From Trileptium ribeirensis (Eukaryota; Nematoda; Enoplea; Enoplida; Thoracostomopsidae), in NCBI GenBank assembly GCA_030248225.1, contig JASANE010027972.1, positions 42,133 through 106,132 of the forward strand: a DNA stretch of 64,000 bases, in the 5' to 3' direction. Of the stretch, positions 24,301 to 39,300 are shown one piece after another (position 1 is the first letter of the stretch; the number at the start of each line of letters is the position of its first letter). Position numbers and translations under genes: made by a program. The notes under the pieces were generated by a model. It had not been told where the DNA came from. It was given only the letters and a program-made list of their open reading frames with translations, and searched no databases.

Positions 24301-27300
24301 GTCGCCCAAGCATTAAAGGTGCCTGTGACGCGGACGATGGTCGGGAGCTGATAGTGTCCCCCCGGGATGCTACAAAGCAGGCAAACCAATCTCACACTAA
24401 CGAAGGATCTTCTAGAATTGATTGCTACAATTTGGCGCGACGAATCGATACGCAAGAGTGACCTATCGCTGTCATCATTCTGCTGTTTTTGCTGTTCTCT
24501 ATTGCATTCATGGTGCTAGAAGAGGGATTGCTAATCGGTTCAAGCAACGCCTTCACAAGTTCACACGAGACGAGCAAATATGGCATTAATTCCGGGCATA
24601 ATGAAATTTTTACTTGAAATGATACTACAGGAGACTAAACTCGAGAGGAATATAGGCAACAGACAGCGATAGCATTCGTCGACTTTAAAACTGCCTTCGA
24701 CTCTGTTCACAGACCGTCGCTGTGTAAAATTTTGGAAGGAAACAGGATGCCGGCTAAATTGGTACGTATGATCAAGGCTCTTTTTGAACCATCCTACAGT
24801 GCCGTCCTTATTATCAACCAGACGTCTGCTCCGCTCGAAGTCAAGTCTGGCGTGCTCCAGTACTCGATACTGTTTAACTTCACGATCGACTGGGTAACGC
24901 GAACAACGGTTAAAGGTGACGGAGCAGTCATCGAGGACCACGGCCAGCGCTTAAGTGATGCGGCTTACACTGATGACTTTGCACTCTTAGCGGAAACTGT
25001 ATCACATTTACAGTCGCTACTGTGCCGAATCAGCGCGCCCAACGGACGGAATCACTGCGAGTAAAACAAAAATCATGGGCAGCTGCACGTGGGTATTATA
25101 AACGTCGTTCTCGGGAACAAGACGTTCGAACAAGTCGAGAACTTCGGTTAGCTGATAAGCCTAATTACGGCACAGACTCCTCAGAAACTGATATTAACGC
25201 CAGAACAACAAACGCACATGCTGAATTTAGGGGTTTAAACCGATTCTGGCAAGCAGCAAAGGTGCCGCTGCTTAAAACAAAGCATAAATAACAAAAGTGT
25301 GGTTTCAGATTTTACCATATGAAGAACGTGGAACAAGCGTTATCGTTGTTTGCATTCTATAGTTTAATTTGTGAATAATCCTCTTACGAAAAGCGCAATA
25401 TCAGAGTTCAGATATTTTTACTATGGATATTATTGGAGAATGATTAGTAATCATTCACTAACAAGCTGCAATATCTTGCAAGCTGAGTTCCTATTGTATG
25501 TGTTTTGTGAATGCAGCAGTAGATGAAAGACTGTCCGTTCGTCCAATCGAAGCCGAAGAATCTCTACTATTACGACTAGAGGATCTACACGCGTGCCAAT
25601 GTATTCATTACTGGGGTAGCCATAGTAACCAAATGGGTTAACAATAATCAAAACTAACAACAGTAGCGAAAAACCCTATAATATAGAACATCCATATTTA
25701 TAATAGCAATAGTCATTTGTGTTAAATTTATCGATTTAACAATTAATTTTAAGACACTTTTGACCCGAATAGGAATACCAAATTCTAGTTACAAAGTCAG
25801 TATGCCTTAAAACATGCTCTATAAGGGTCATTTGGAGCCAGCCGGGCGACGCTTAAGCATTTTTATCGGCACAGCACAACACTACATAATTACTTTAGTG
25901 GCAGTTTATAACCTGACCCTAGTCGCCCAAATCATTAAAATTAGAATGATTATGGTGTTTTGCCCAATATCCGGAAAATTAGTCGGATGTACCTCTTCGA
26001 AATACTATAGCTTTTGAATTGGTTTCCTCAAATTGTGATCTAAACACACTGTCTTCTCAGTGTGTTTGAAATTAAGTGACAAATCAATATTTTACACATA
26101 TTCATATCAGCACTTCGGGCTTTTCGGACCGGACCTGCTCAGTTTTCATTCGAGGCGTACCGGGCTTCGGGTCTGCTGTTCAAAATTTAGGGCCGGCAGG
26201 GACGAGCCGACGTCGATAACAAGGCGGGCGTGCCAGAAATTAGGTGCGTCCTCACCTCTAGTCTATATACAGACTGATAGCTACATAAAGTTGTGGATAC
26301 ACCGTACATTACCGCTACATTGGTATTAAAGTCAACCCATTGTTAGAAACTACAGCAAATTGTTTGTTTATCAAGCAATAATTAAAGATTCCATAAAACA
26401 TAACATATCAATTATTTACCTTGCGAATGTTATAAAGAATTTGATCCAGTCAATATCAGAATTTTGTGCGAATGAAATCTAAAACTATATTCTTTGTAGA
26501 CATTCATTTATAAAAGAAAACTAACTACATAAAATAATCTTCATCTAAGTAAGACAAAAACCATCAATATCTAAATTTAACTACATCCCGTCGATTTTTA
26601 CCACTGTAAATAGAAATGTACACAAAGGCACTATTTGCTATTAAAATGGAAATCGTTTGGGTGCAATTCTTCTATAGTTAGTTACATAAACGATACTTAG
26701 AAAAATAAATAACAAATCCTTTACTCCTGAGTAAAGACTTGTATAATTAAAATTTTCAGCTTCGTACAGCGTACAGCATAAAATTTTAGACAACGCTTAT
26801 TAAAATAATTTATTATAGGCGTAACGAACGCTAGTTTTTCGTTTTCTACATAATACTCGACAAGCAGACTAGCATTTTCACAAGAAAAACCGCACACAGC
26901 GAAATTTGAACACATATTTTCTCGGCATTTTATAAAGTACAACGCAGGGACTACACTGCAAGCGTTCATAAAAGAGGCACAAGGCACAATTCTGTAGACT
27001 CAATTATACAATCGCTATGCAAAATAGCGACTGAACAATGTAAAGGTAACGTGTGCATAAAGCTATTGTTATGCAAACAATGAAACTTGGCGCTGTTGAG
27101 CGTATAAACGCAGCGTGACATACATAACAGGTCAAACACTACTAATTTCGTTCACACCCGTCTGTTGACGCAGGCAGTGAAGAATCTTCTGGAAAATAAA
27201 AAAGTATGCAAAGCTGTCGAAATAATTTACTCTAGAAACGAGTCCAACCTTAATAAACACCGAAGAAGCGGTCAGCTTCATATTCCTATGCGGTTCTATT

Positions 27301-30300
27301 CGGGATACCGTAAAAATAGCAAAAAATAGAGGAAAATTTGCAACACCTATTTTGGAAACCAGTCCATTCTAACTTTCGTGTTGAATTTTTAGCTTCATAA
27401 TGCTAGGAATAGTGTGTACGCCTACATAGTTTATATAATGTTTGAACAGAGTAATTTTCAAGAAGTAGAATGTTGAAGCTCTGTCAGGCATTTAGTCCAG
27501 CCCTACTAAAGCTATAAGTTAAAAAAATAAATTTTTGTATGCCCGAAATTTTGACATAAGAGAATCTGCGGCCAATTCAAAAGTATTTTGAATCTTAGAG
27601 ATTTTCGACATAATATTGGAAGTAATAACGTTTCGTCGTACAGTCAAATTTTTTATCAATAATGTCGACCAATCAATATTACATCGAAATAATGATCTAA
27701 ACATATTATAACCCGAATTTATTACACTTATACTCAGGCACGTTCAGCATTAACGCCAGCAGAACTTCCGCTGAAACTTCTCAAGATCACAACGCAACAT
27801 GAAAGTATTGCAGCTACTTAAATTTTTAGCAATCCCCATACCTACCTGTAGCACCATCGGTACTTTAATTTGACGAATAAATACATAAAACGTTGTATTC
27901 CACTCGCCGCCGATTTTGAACTCATTTTTGTCAAAGCGTCGTTCGATACGGTGACACGCGGCGTCTCGTAAAAACCACTTTGTACTTTTCCAAGCGTCTA
28001 AAACACACAGCACAATTTCAGAGAACGGAAAAAATTATGTTCATAGTTTTCATAATATTTTACAACACGCTCATAGTTTTTAAAAATTCAAAAACTATAT
28101 GGAACAACACAAGGATCAGGAAAAATAATTTACCATTACGCGGCTTATATAGTTATCACAAAGCGACGGAGTAATCATCAGAATACCGATAGATCCAATT
28201 TACAAATTACCTGAATACAACGTCAGGTTCACCTTCGCAAGTTCACTGCATTCCAATTTAAATGTAACATCGGCATCAGTCTGCAAGTAAAATGAACAAT
28301 ATAAAATCAACAATTCAAAATCAAATAACAAGCTGACATTGTGATCGATTCGATACTCTGAATTGTCGCTATGACAGATACTCAGTCACGCCAGCATATA
28401 TAACTAGTATTTCGCAGGTGAGGGTGAAACGGGGCGAGCATGGGTGCTGAGAATGTAGTCTACACGGACCACAAAATTAATAGTATTATTAGCGCTTCAC
28501 GCTAATTCGAGGAAGCTGGCTTTTAGCCAGCGTGGTACAGCTGGACTTGGGCCAGTGTGGGTCTTTGTACCTCATGCCAAACCGTACATAAGGGATCAAA
28601 AGTTAAAACCTAATAACCAAGCTAGAAATAAGAAAAATAGAACATGATGCTGGGGTGAGATACTTAATAGAGAGAAAACCTAAATCAATCCAAAAGCTAT
28701 GACCAGATAACCAAGATAGAAAAAAGAAAAAATGTAACATACTCTAAGGTAACTCAGCTACTGAGGTAATCAACAAAAAGGATAACCCAAATCCACTTAA
28801 GGGTTCAAAAGTCATGACCAAATAACCAAGCTATAAAAAAACGTACACTTGACTACAGCTTATGAGCTACTCATTCAAATAGCTGACCCAAATCCAAGCA
28901 AGGATTCAAAAGCTATGACCATATAACCAAGCCAGAAAAATATATAAAAATAAAATAAAGAAAATTCATACCCTTGGCTAACCCAGCTTACGAGATATTC
29001 GAATAAGATATAGCCATGCAGTAGTATGGATGACAAAGCCATTATATCCAACGTGCTTCAAGACTTAACAGACATTCGGTGAAAGGTAAAAAGACACAAT
29101 AATATGCCGAAATTTGAAAAAATTTATATCTATCACCCAAACACGCGAATTAGATTAGACGAGAGAAATTTTCATAATTTTTCGTCATAGCGCCCTAAGT
29201 TTGCTTTTAAAGAATTACGAAAGTTATTTATGAACATTTTTGAGCAGAACTACGTTCATGTTTTGCAGACAAGCCATGACATGTTCATGTAATCAAGCGA
29301 ACTGCGTCTATTGTACTCAGATAACTAATATACAAGTCTAATGTAAGGTCCAAGTCTAATGTAAGGTTAGCTATATGGTCAATCTTAAAAGCTAGTCAAT
29401 CAAAACGCTTGCAAATGCAAGATATTGTTCCATCATAGGTGTTATATTATTCCTCGCTTTGTATAAACCCAACATAAATCATTCTTCTGGCACACACAGA
29501 TGGCCTCTCCAAAGGGTCACTATAGCACCTGGGGTATACAGAAATACATATGGATTTCCATCAGGTTAGCTTGACGGCGGTCAATTGTGTGCCCACATTA
29601 TGTGGGTGTATTTATAATTGTATTTACGGAGTTACCTTACGTTTGCAACATGCACGGTTTCTGCTGCATATATATCGTTAATATCCAGCAAAATGCGGTT
29701 TCAGTAGCCGGCGGTTCGATTTAATATTAAATCAAGTTTGTAGGACAAAATGTCCACACACTACAGTAAGCGCGAAATGTGTTTCAAACTGCAGATTCTA
29801 ATAATGGTTATATGTATGCATCATTTTCTTGGATGCATCTAAGAAATCGTTCTCCTACTCCAGATGCACTGATTTCAAATATTTAATATTAAAATCAGCT
29901 TCACTATTTTTATATCCAAAAACGTCACTTCTGTAAAACTGATAAGAATAAATAATATAAAATCCAATAACTTTAACAAAATATCAGGGAGCAAAAATGT
30001 TGCTCAAACTGGCTGAAACTCCACTTTTATACAAAATTTGGCACCGTTTTAAAAATCGGACCTGCGTTGCTGTTTGATTTTCCGGGAAAATGTTATGTCC
30101 TTTTAAATATCCTAAAAATAATGAAAAATTGGATATTATTACACACTAAAAGCATGTGGTTGTTTTATACGCATCGCGTGCTTTTTATGTACTAATGCTG
30201 TTTATGTAGCGTTATTGAAAACAAATAAGTTCGGGCTTACTAATAAGATCGCTCTTACTAATACAATCAGTAATGCTAATCGATTAACTTCATCACCAAA

Positions 30301-33300
30301 TTTTGTTATGATTATTTTTCTTGTCATCTGAAAATACGCGAAGACAGCGGGGCCCAATCTGGGAAAAGACAAAATTTAGCTGGGGGAACAGCAAAATTCA
30401 AAAATCTTGGAAGTTGCAGAGCAGAGAACAGTCACAATAAAGCACTGAATGAATTAAAAGCTTTAACCAGGAAACAAAATTATGATTTCATTAGCATGGA
30501 TTTAGATTAGCACACTTCCATCTAAACAGAACATAATGCCGTTGTGCTTACTTTCATTGGTCTTGTTACAAAATTCAATTTCGTAACATTTTCATCTTCT
30601 TCGGGATTTAGTTGGAATGTAAAAACGAAGTCGACGTTTAGATTATCTAAAGTAAAAACGAATATTACGATAGACGCAAAACGCAAACCGTTTATCTAAA
30701 TTAACATGATTCGCGGACTTGGATCTGCCACTCCATTTTTACGGCATAGCATACCGTTGAAAGGCAAACAAAAACGCCGCAGTCATATACAGCACCCGCA
30801 AGGAATGACCGCTGCTCGTTCGATCTCGAATAATTTACAACACTGCTCGCCCGCTCAAATACATAAGCCATTTCTGACATGAAACTATGAAAATAAGGCT
30901 AACAAACATTTTTAGATAATGCATTGCAACGTTCCTGGACGCTACATTTTACATCTGGATTGCAACATTTTGCCAATGTCTTATAACTGGATACTACTAA
31001 AAATACATTTAAAACGTCTATCAGTTTACAGCTACACAAAAATTCATAATAAAAGCATTATTAACCCGAAATAAAATATAAGACATATACACTGATAGTA
31101 ATATCTTTGCTAGAACATATTCGACTCTTACACATCATATTCAACTCAAATCTTGTTAGAATCAATTATATCCAATTTATTTACGTAGAATTAAACATTC
31201 GTCTTCAAAATCAATCAATTGATGCTACGCGTTCTTTCATTTTAACATACTGAGGTGCCAATTTTTAATTCAATGTAAACAAACCGACAGTGTAGTTAAT
31301 ATTAGAATGGATTTATTTAATTCATATCGCAACATAAAGTACAGCCAAGGACAAAATAAGGCACAAAAATGAACGTATATAGAAACTCTCGTTTATTAAC
31401 CAACGCAGGAACTGTCATCCGCTACCATGACACCGCTCTCTCACGTTTGGCGTTCGTTTTATGCGCTTATTTTGGACCGTGACTGTAGGTCTTCCCCTAA
31501 CATAATTTTTCGGAACTTTTTCAAATTTAATGCACAAAGAGTACTTTGAGAACAGTTTGTGCTCCAAGGTATCAGTATTGTCAAGTCGAATGAATTTTAC
31601 TCGATTTAATTCTAGATAAAACGGAACTCGTAAGCAGAAATTCACGCTATAATTCTAAAGTAAATAACTCTAAGTGCATTTATCTTACAGAAGTCCAAGT
31701 ATTACAACAGGACAAGCCGAACCTAATGTATTCGCAGTACTTTTAAAAGTAGCGATTTTCATTGTTTTAAAGTATCTAGCGAAAATGAAATTTATAGCTG
31801 ATTTTTCTATTGATCTCAGTTATGATATTTCGTTCTGTGACACCACCTGCACTATTATTGAACAGCAATTTATGTCACTTTTAATAATCGGGCAAAACAT
31901 AAAGTTCATTTTAAAAATGTGGGAAAATTTTTGGTAAGATCTGCGACTGCCACAACAGTCAAAATCAACTGGTGCAAATGTTGAATAGAATGCAACGTAC
32001 AAAAACAGGTACTATTGCGCGGATCACCAATGTAGTGTGCGTTACTATCACATCGATCGCAATTATGTCCAATGATGCCCTTCGTTGTGCAGTAGCATTT
32101 ACCAGACGACGAGTGGCATTCAGTCGCTTGTCCATTGCAATCGCAAGCTGAAACAACAAATACACAAAAAGTACTAAAACAAAGCAAATATGAGTATTGT
32201 AAAACATGCACCTGAGGCGTTACTGCTTAAAATCATTACCGACAGCTTCTTTGTTTTAACACATTTAACTTTCTTCAAAAGATTTAGCAGAAGCCGTCAA
32301 AACAATTTAAGATATAGATTACATTAAATCTTTTTTACCGAATTAGAAGAAACCGGCAGCTTGTATCTCATGGCGTCGATGCATTAATTATACAAATTAT
32401 AATTTAAAACATATAATTTTCCGCCAGACAAAAATTCTACTGTAAATATTCCTATATTTTCTTATACATTACGATCATTGATTTACAACTTGTTTTCCTG
32501 CCTTTGATTAATTGTAATTACTTCCTTATAAACAAGCAGCGTAGTTTTGTTTGATCTTTCATCAATAGAAATTTCCAAGCTTGTAGGCCTCTGGTTATAT
32601 AAATTATGGTGCTATTCCCTTGTATCTTCTTCTTCTTTCTTCAGGCGGTTGACCAGTGGGGTCATTGATTGTCTATAACGCCGATCCTCTGGATGAACCG
32701 CAGTGCTTTCTTTGGTTCTTCGTAAAGCGTTGTCATGGGGTTTTTGTTGAGATTCTGTATTAAGCCAGATTTTCGCATTCTTCGAATACATGTCTCGCTG
32801 TTTCGTCTGCCGACTTGCAGAACCGACATGCTGGAGGGTCGGGTGTTGTGCTGGTTCTTGAGACAAAGTAGCGGTACCGATAGAGTAGTCTACAGTGTTC
32901 GCCTGTGCGCATTTGTGATAGAATGGCGCGCTCTTTTCTGGTTGTCCTGCTTCTTTGTGGGAAGGTACGAACTCCGCTTCTTTAAACGTTGGATCTCTGC
33001 GTTGTTGCCATTGCCTTTCATTGCTTGTTATATGCAGACCTTAGACTGTATCTTGTTCTTTCGAATATTTTAGCACAGTTTTCAAATTTTCTGATATTTC
33101 GCAATGCTTTACTCTTGATACAGATCCGTTATCTGCTACCCTACAATCCTTTTCAACCACTAAAATCTTTCTTTGCTGTATTTCAGTGTAATCACTAATA
33201 GACTAATATCAGTTTTTCCTGAAAATTGTGTCAAACAGAAGGCAAACTTCCGTGTGCTGTCATAGATAACGTTTAAACGTAGCAATAAGAGATTTCCCTT

Positions 33301-36300
33301 TATACATTATTACAGTGGAATTCCTCAAATAGCGCACAACTGAATAAAACAGTACTGTTTATTCGTCACCAGTACGCATAGTCATTTTCCAAATATTCTC
33401 AAAATAAATATTTTCCTTATTGGGGTGATTGATGGGCCTATGGTTATTTAGCCCTTAAACAGTTAGGTTTCACTGTTTCAACTCCATAATAGAAATTCCC
33501 CTGTGGTGCAATACGTTATGAGCTAAAAATAGTATATTTTGCCACATTCACAGTTTAATTGCACGCAAAAAGGTTGGAACGGATATGTACATTTCTGAGT
33601 GTCTGAATACCGTAAAAACAATTGTTTTGGTGTGTTAACAACCACACAGGATAATGGCTAACGCAAACAACGAAAAAAAACCACTTCAAATTATAATTTT
33701 TCTTAAAAGATTTTTGTTAGTGAAGGAAGAAATAAAGGCTACAATCGTTTTTGATATATCATGAAGATTACCAGTAGTGTTGTTGCTGTACTATTGTTAT
33801 TCTTGCAGTTTAAAAGATTTTACAAAATTCCTAAGAATTCCAGAATTTCATTCTCAATCTTGCAACAGCGTCAGAGGGCATACTAGCCACATCTTTCCAC
33901 TTGTTCAAGCTGTTACAGTCAATCAGCTCTCGATAGCATACGTCGATATGCTATATGTGGATATCACACAATACCGCACAAGTTAGAACAAAACTAACAC
34001 CGGTATTGAGTTTCCCATGCCCGAAAACCCCAAGTGAAACTTTATAGCCGTAAAGGATGTCAGGACAAATTTTCGAATCTGGGCCGGAGCAATAACGAAA
34101 AACAAAGAGGTATCGCCATTTATCATTTACTATGAAATAAAACCAAGCAGAGAACAGAATTCGAAAGTTAAGATAAAAATAACCTTGTTTCCGTGAAAGG
34201 TACTAAAATGGGGTGAAAAATCCTCATTTTAACTTCTGACCCCGAACTATGGGGCGTCATACCCTCGTACCAGGGAGTAACCGGAATTCCGGTTCCGGTT
34301 CCGGCGAAAATCGTGTTCCGGTTCCGGTTCCGGCAAAGGGCAAAAACCATACCGGAACCGGAATTCCGGTTTAAAAATTTTGTTTGAAATTTTCCACGTT
34401 TTTTGCTTCATCCTGTAATCCAAACATATGTAATATATATTATACAATGATCAAGCTCCAATACAACCAAGCAAAAGAAAAGATTAACTAACCAATTTGC
34501 CGTGTAAAACGTAAGTAGGGCACATAATTTGAGCAGGAATTTTTCATAATAACCTGCAGGAGTTTGTTAAATCAAAGCCAGGTCGATGCTTGTAGCAGCT
34601 ATTTTACACATCCAGAAGTCTGTGGGATACGTTTGAATTAAACCGGTTCAACTCGGTAACAGAGTATGGCTTTCGCAGAACTACTTATCTGTTTTACTAT
34701 ATATAAATTTCGAAGACCAGGTTCCGGTTCCGGATCCGGTTTAAATGGACGGTTCCGGTTGCTGGTTCCGGTTCCGGTAAATTTTGGTTCCGGTTATTCC
34801 CTGCCTCGTACCCATGGAACCCTGGGTCACAGAAAAAATCAACACCGGCAATGAATTTGCCATGCCCGAAAACCCCCAAGTGAAACTTTTCAGCCGCCCA
34901 GGAAGTCAGAACAAATTTTCAAATTTTGGGTCGAAGAACCATTGGGGCACCCTACCTCACATAACTCAAGAACCGGAGCTGTAATCGAAAAACAAAAAAG
35001 AGGCACCGGCATTTATCATATGAAACAAAGCCTACCAGAGAAAAAAATTCGAATGTTAAGATAAAAATTACATTGCTTCCGTGAAGAGTACTAAAAACCC
35101 TCATTTTGACCCCTGACCCCGAATAATGGGGCGTCATACCCCGTACCCACAGAACCATGGGTCACAGAGCAAAACCAGCAGAGTTTCCCATTCCCGAAAA
35201 CCCCCCGGGTGAAAGTTATCAGCCTTCCAAGACGTCAGAACAAATTTTCAAATTTTGGCTCGAGGAACAAATGGGGCGCCATACCCCCGTACCTCAAACC
35301 CCATAAATCCAGAACCGGAGCATTAATCGAAAAACAAAAAAGGAGGCATCGGCATATTATCATTTTACTATAAATAAACCATCCAGAGAAAAAATTGGAA
35401 AGTTAAGATAAAAATAACCTTGATTCCGTGAAGAATACTAAAATGAGACAAAAACTCATATTTTGACCCCTAACCCCCGAACCAGTCCCCAAATCAAAAA
35501 CGCTCGGAGACTATGCCGGTTCGAATGAGCCCAAGATCATGAAAATCGGTTAAGTCGTTCCCGAGTTATGGCCGACTACACACATACAGTCGGAATTTAA
35601 AAGATTTCACCCCTGAAACACACAATCTCCACTACGTTTTGATTATCGTATTCACGCTTCTGAACTGGTTACACACATAAAAGCGATGCTCCTAAATCCA
35701 ACAGGACCTCTTTTACAGTGGTTTAACTGAACACAAATTTCGTTGTAATGTTAGTTCCACCGGCAATAAAATGGCAAAAACAAGAACTTACCACTACAAT
35801 TACCGCCATTAAGAGCATTGCCAAAATAGCCTCTCTGACAGTCCTGGCAGTTTTCGCCTATAATTTACAATAAAAATATAAAGAACTTACTGTCGATACA
35901 TAAACATGACGTACCCTCACTTATACCGTTATAAATACTTCAGATATGTAGAAACGTGATATGATTATCTTAGGTTAATAATTGTTGTTACCGAAAAATT
36001 ACTGGTGTTAAATTTTAAAGCTCATTTGGGTCAATGTTCTGCTAAACATCGGGATAGAAAAATATCCAGAAAAAATTACTATGCACGGGATAGAAAAATA
36101 TCCAGAAAAAATTACTATGCACAAAATCTTAAAATAATATTTATGATAAATTAGCCATGGATACTGGTATGATTTTTTGCAGCAGTGGCATATTACTATA
36201 CAAAACTAAAAATAATTAAGAACTAAAACTTACTAGAAATTTTACCACGATGATCTACCACACAAAATGTTCTTAACATTATAATTTGTTTACTTCAAAT

Positions 36301-39300
36301 ACGTAGAAATCCATAGGAATTAGGGTTGGTCCACTGATGCCCTTAAGCGCCACACTGACATCCATGAAACTCTACACTGCTCTACCAGCGTCGAAAGTGT
36401 GCGGAACATTTAAGTAATTATTAGTAAAATCACAAAAATTTTAAGGCAAAGTTGGGGAAAATTAGTATTACATTTAAAAAATAGAGTCGGAAAATTTTTT
36501 TGGTCAATCTCCCCACAGAAGACCAGTTGCCCCTTTTAGCCGGCGGACCCTGCACACCTATGTAACTAATATTGTTTGTAAACCAATGTAACCAAAAACT
36601 ACAAAATTTAACGAAATAACATTAAACACAAACGACACTGCTTACCAGTAGTCATGTCGTCACAATACATACACGACGATTCCTGATACTGATCAATATT
36701 TATTTCGTTCTGGTTTTGCTTGTTATTCTTATGAGCTGAGGATAATAAAGCCGTCTTAAACTTGTATGATCTGCCGGTGTTTTCATTATATAAGTCAGTA
36801 TTTTCTTCCCCGCTGACCGATAAACTTGTGTTGCGACAAGAACCATGACCATTGCATTGGCAAGCTAAAGGTGAATAGCAAAGATAATTATATGTAGTAA
36901 ATTAATTTGTGTTATATGTTTTGCCAATATCGTGGCCGGCACCAAATCAGAACATAAAATAATATTCTATATTATAACGCAGTTTACCGTTTCGCCAAAT
37001 ACGCTTTGTCTTTTTACACCAACTTTTTATTCTTTTTCAGCAAACGCTAAAAAATTGAGTGAAAAGCGAGTATTTTTCAAATGCTGACAGCACAAAATAG
37101 TAGTTTTTCACCCGAAAATATAAAGTATATTGTAGAAGCCAGGACGGTTGTGTAATGTTTATCTAAAGCAATTATTATGTATACCGGAAACATTAGTGTC
37201 TGTTGATGTCTAATCACTGAACCCATCACAACAAGGTAACTACTGTATTTCGTAATGATACCGATGATATCGTTTCTGAATGCGATTGGTTCTAAACCTA
37301 TTAACCCCTTAAGCATCATGTTATGATGAATGATATTATAACTCAATGCCTTATAATCTTGAACGTGGAATATCAATCATTTATAAGAGTACCAAATGTA
37401 ATAGTTGGGTCATTTCACGAAACCATGTACTTTTGAAACACCACTTTTGAAAATGAAACATTTTCGTACGTACAGTCTCTAGATCCGTTTCGATATAAAA
37501 ACCCTGAATTTTTCGAATATCGATGTCTCTATGCAAAACGAGCTACCTGAAACCTGCTACAGGGGTTGCAAAGGGTACCCCTGGAGGTCAAGTTTTAATC
37601 CGAAATAAGTCATTATTCTGTAGGGTAACGCAGTGACATGTGAACCATGCATCTGTTTGTATGCAAGTCGGACCAAAAAGGTCACGGTCAATCCATTTGG
37701 AGAACTTGCGACCTAAAATTGGTGAATGGTGCAGCTAAAACCCTTTTATGGTTAAAAATCGACCAATTTAGAACAAGCCTGTCGCAGACGTTTTTTTGGC
37801 GCAACGGAGACAGCACCTACTGATACCATTTTATGCGCACAAACCAACCATGAGTGGGGGATGTCCGACAAATAATTTCAGGAAGATCCTTAGGCCTTAT
37901 AAAAATTGGCACCGTGATATCTGTTAGTCGGGGGATGGGTGCTACACTTCAGGTCATGGGAGGGCTACACCTTCCTACAACATACATTGCGTGAAACTTT
38001 GGTTACTTCTAGAGATTCTAGATTTATTTTAACACGCTGCTGCTGTACAACAAACACAATTGATCTATGGTTAGCCAACATTAGGTGATGATACCAAGGA
38101 CAATGCGAAGAATAGATGTGCGGGCAGGCAGAAGCGTTCCCTAGCTACCCAGTTAACAGCACGGCCCCATATCATGGTGCAATGATGATGAACTTATATA
38201 CTAATATGGTTCTTGCGACCTTCGGTTCTATGCAAAACGAGCTACCTGAAACCTGCTACAGGGGTTGCAAAGGGTACTCCTGGGGGTCCAATTTTAATCC
38301 CAAATAAGTCATTATTCTGTAGCGTAACGCAGTGACATGTGAACCCTGGTCTGTTTGTATGCAAGTCGGACCAAAAAGGCCACGGTCAAGCCATTTGGAG
38401 AACTTGCGACCTAAAATTGGTGCATGGTGCAGCTAAAACCCTTTTATGGTTAAAAATCGACCAATTTAAAACAAGCCTGTCGCAGACGTTTTTTTGGCGC
38501 AACGGAGACAGCACCTACTGATACCATTTTATGCTCACAAACCAACCATGAGTAGGGGATGTCCGACAAATAATTTCAGGAAGATCCTTAGGCCTTGTAA
38601 AAATTGACACCGTGATATGTGTTAGTCGGGGAATGGGTGCTACACTTCAGGTCGGGGGAGGGCTTCACCTTCCTACAACATACATTGCGTGAAACTTTGA
38701 CTACTTATAGAGATTCTAGATTTATTTTAACACGCTGCTGCTGTAAAACAAACACAATTGATCTATGATTAGCTTACATTAGGTGATGATACCAAGGACA
38801 ATGCGAAGAATAGATGTGCGGGCAGGCAGAAGCGTTCCCTAGCTACCCAGTTAACAGCACGGCCCCATATCATGGTGCAATGATGATGAACTTATATACT
38901 AATACGAGAGTAAACTTAACCCACGCCATTCAATAATCCTATTATTGCTATTTCGGTTTAAAATCTGTTACTGAACGTTTTTTGGTAAACCATAATGCGG
39001 CGCAAAACTGTTCGCGAACACAAAGCTCTGTGATAGTAATCCGATAAATTTGTGTTCCCGAAAATTCAAGGAAAATTACCGAATTTTTTGCGAACGAAAA
39101 TCTACCGGATTTGGATTCGCTGAATTTGTTCGCGAACACTGTAACGTAAACAACATGAACGATTGATTTGTGACGGCAATATTGCGTTAAATTTGTTCGC
39201 GAACACAGACAAATACGAATCAGAAGCTGATAAGCGTTCGATAACAGTTTTCACTGCAAATTCAAAATCGTCAAAATTCTGTTCGATCACAAACTGTAAT

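Noticed and set aside
23312..26261. A firmly bounded hAT element
   Set aside because: Matching GC-rich ends exist but no target duplication could be found, so only a low-confidence entry is given.
31415..31645. Minus-strand open frame of 76 codons between attractin exons
   Set aside because: The exons on either side (32001 and 30646) join in phase and match the known protein without it; no splice-site or family support.
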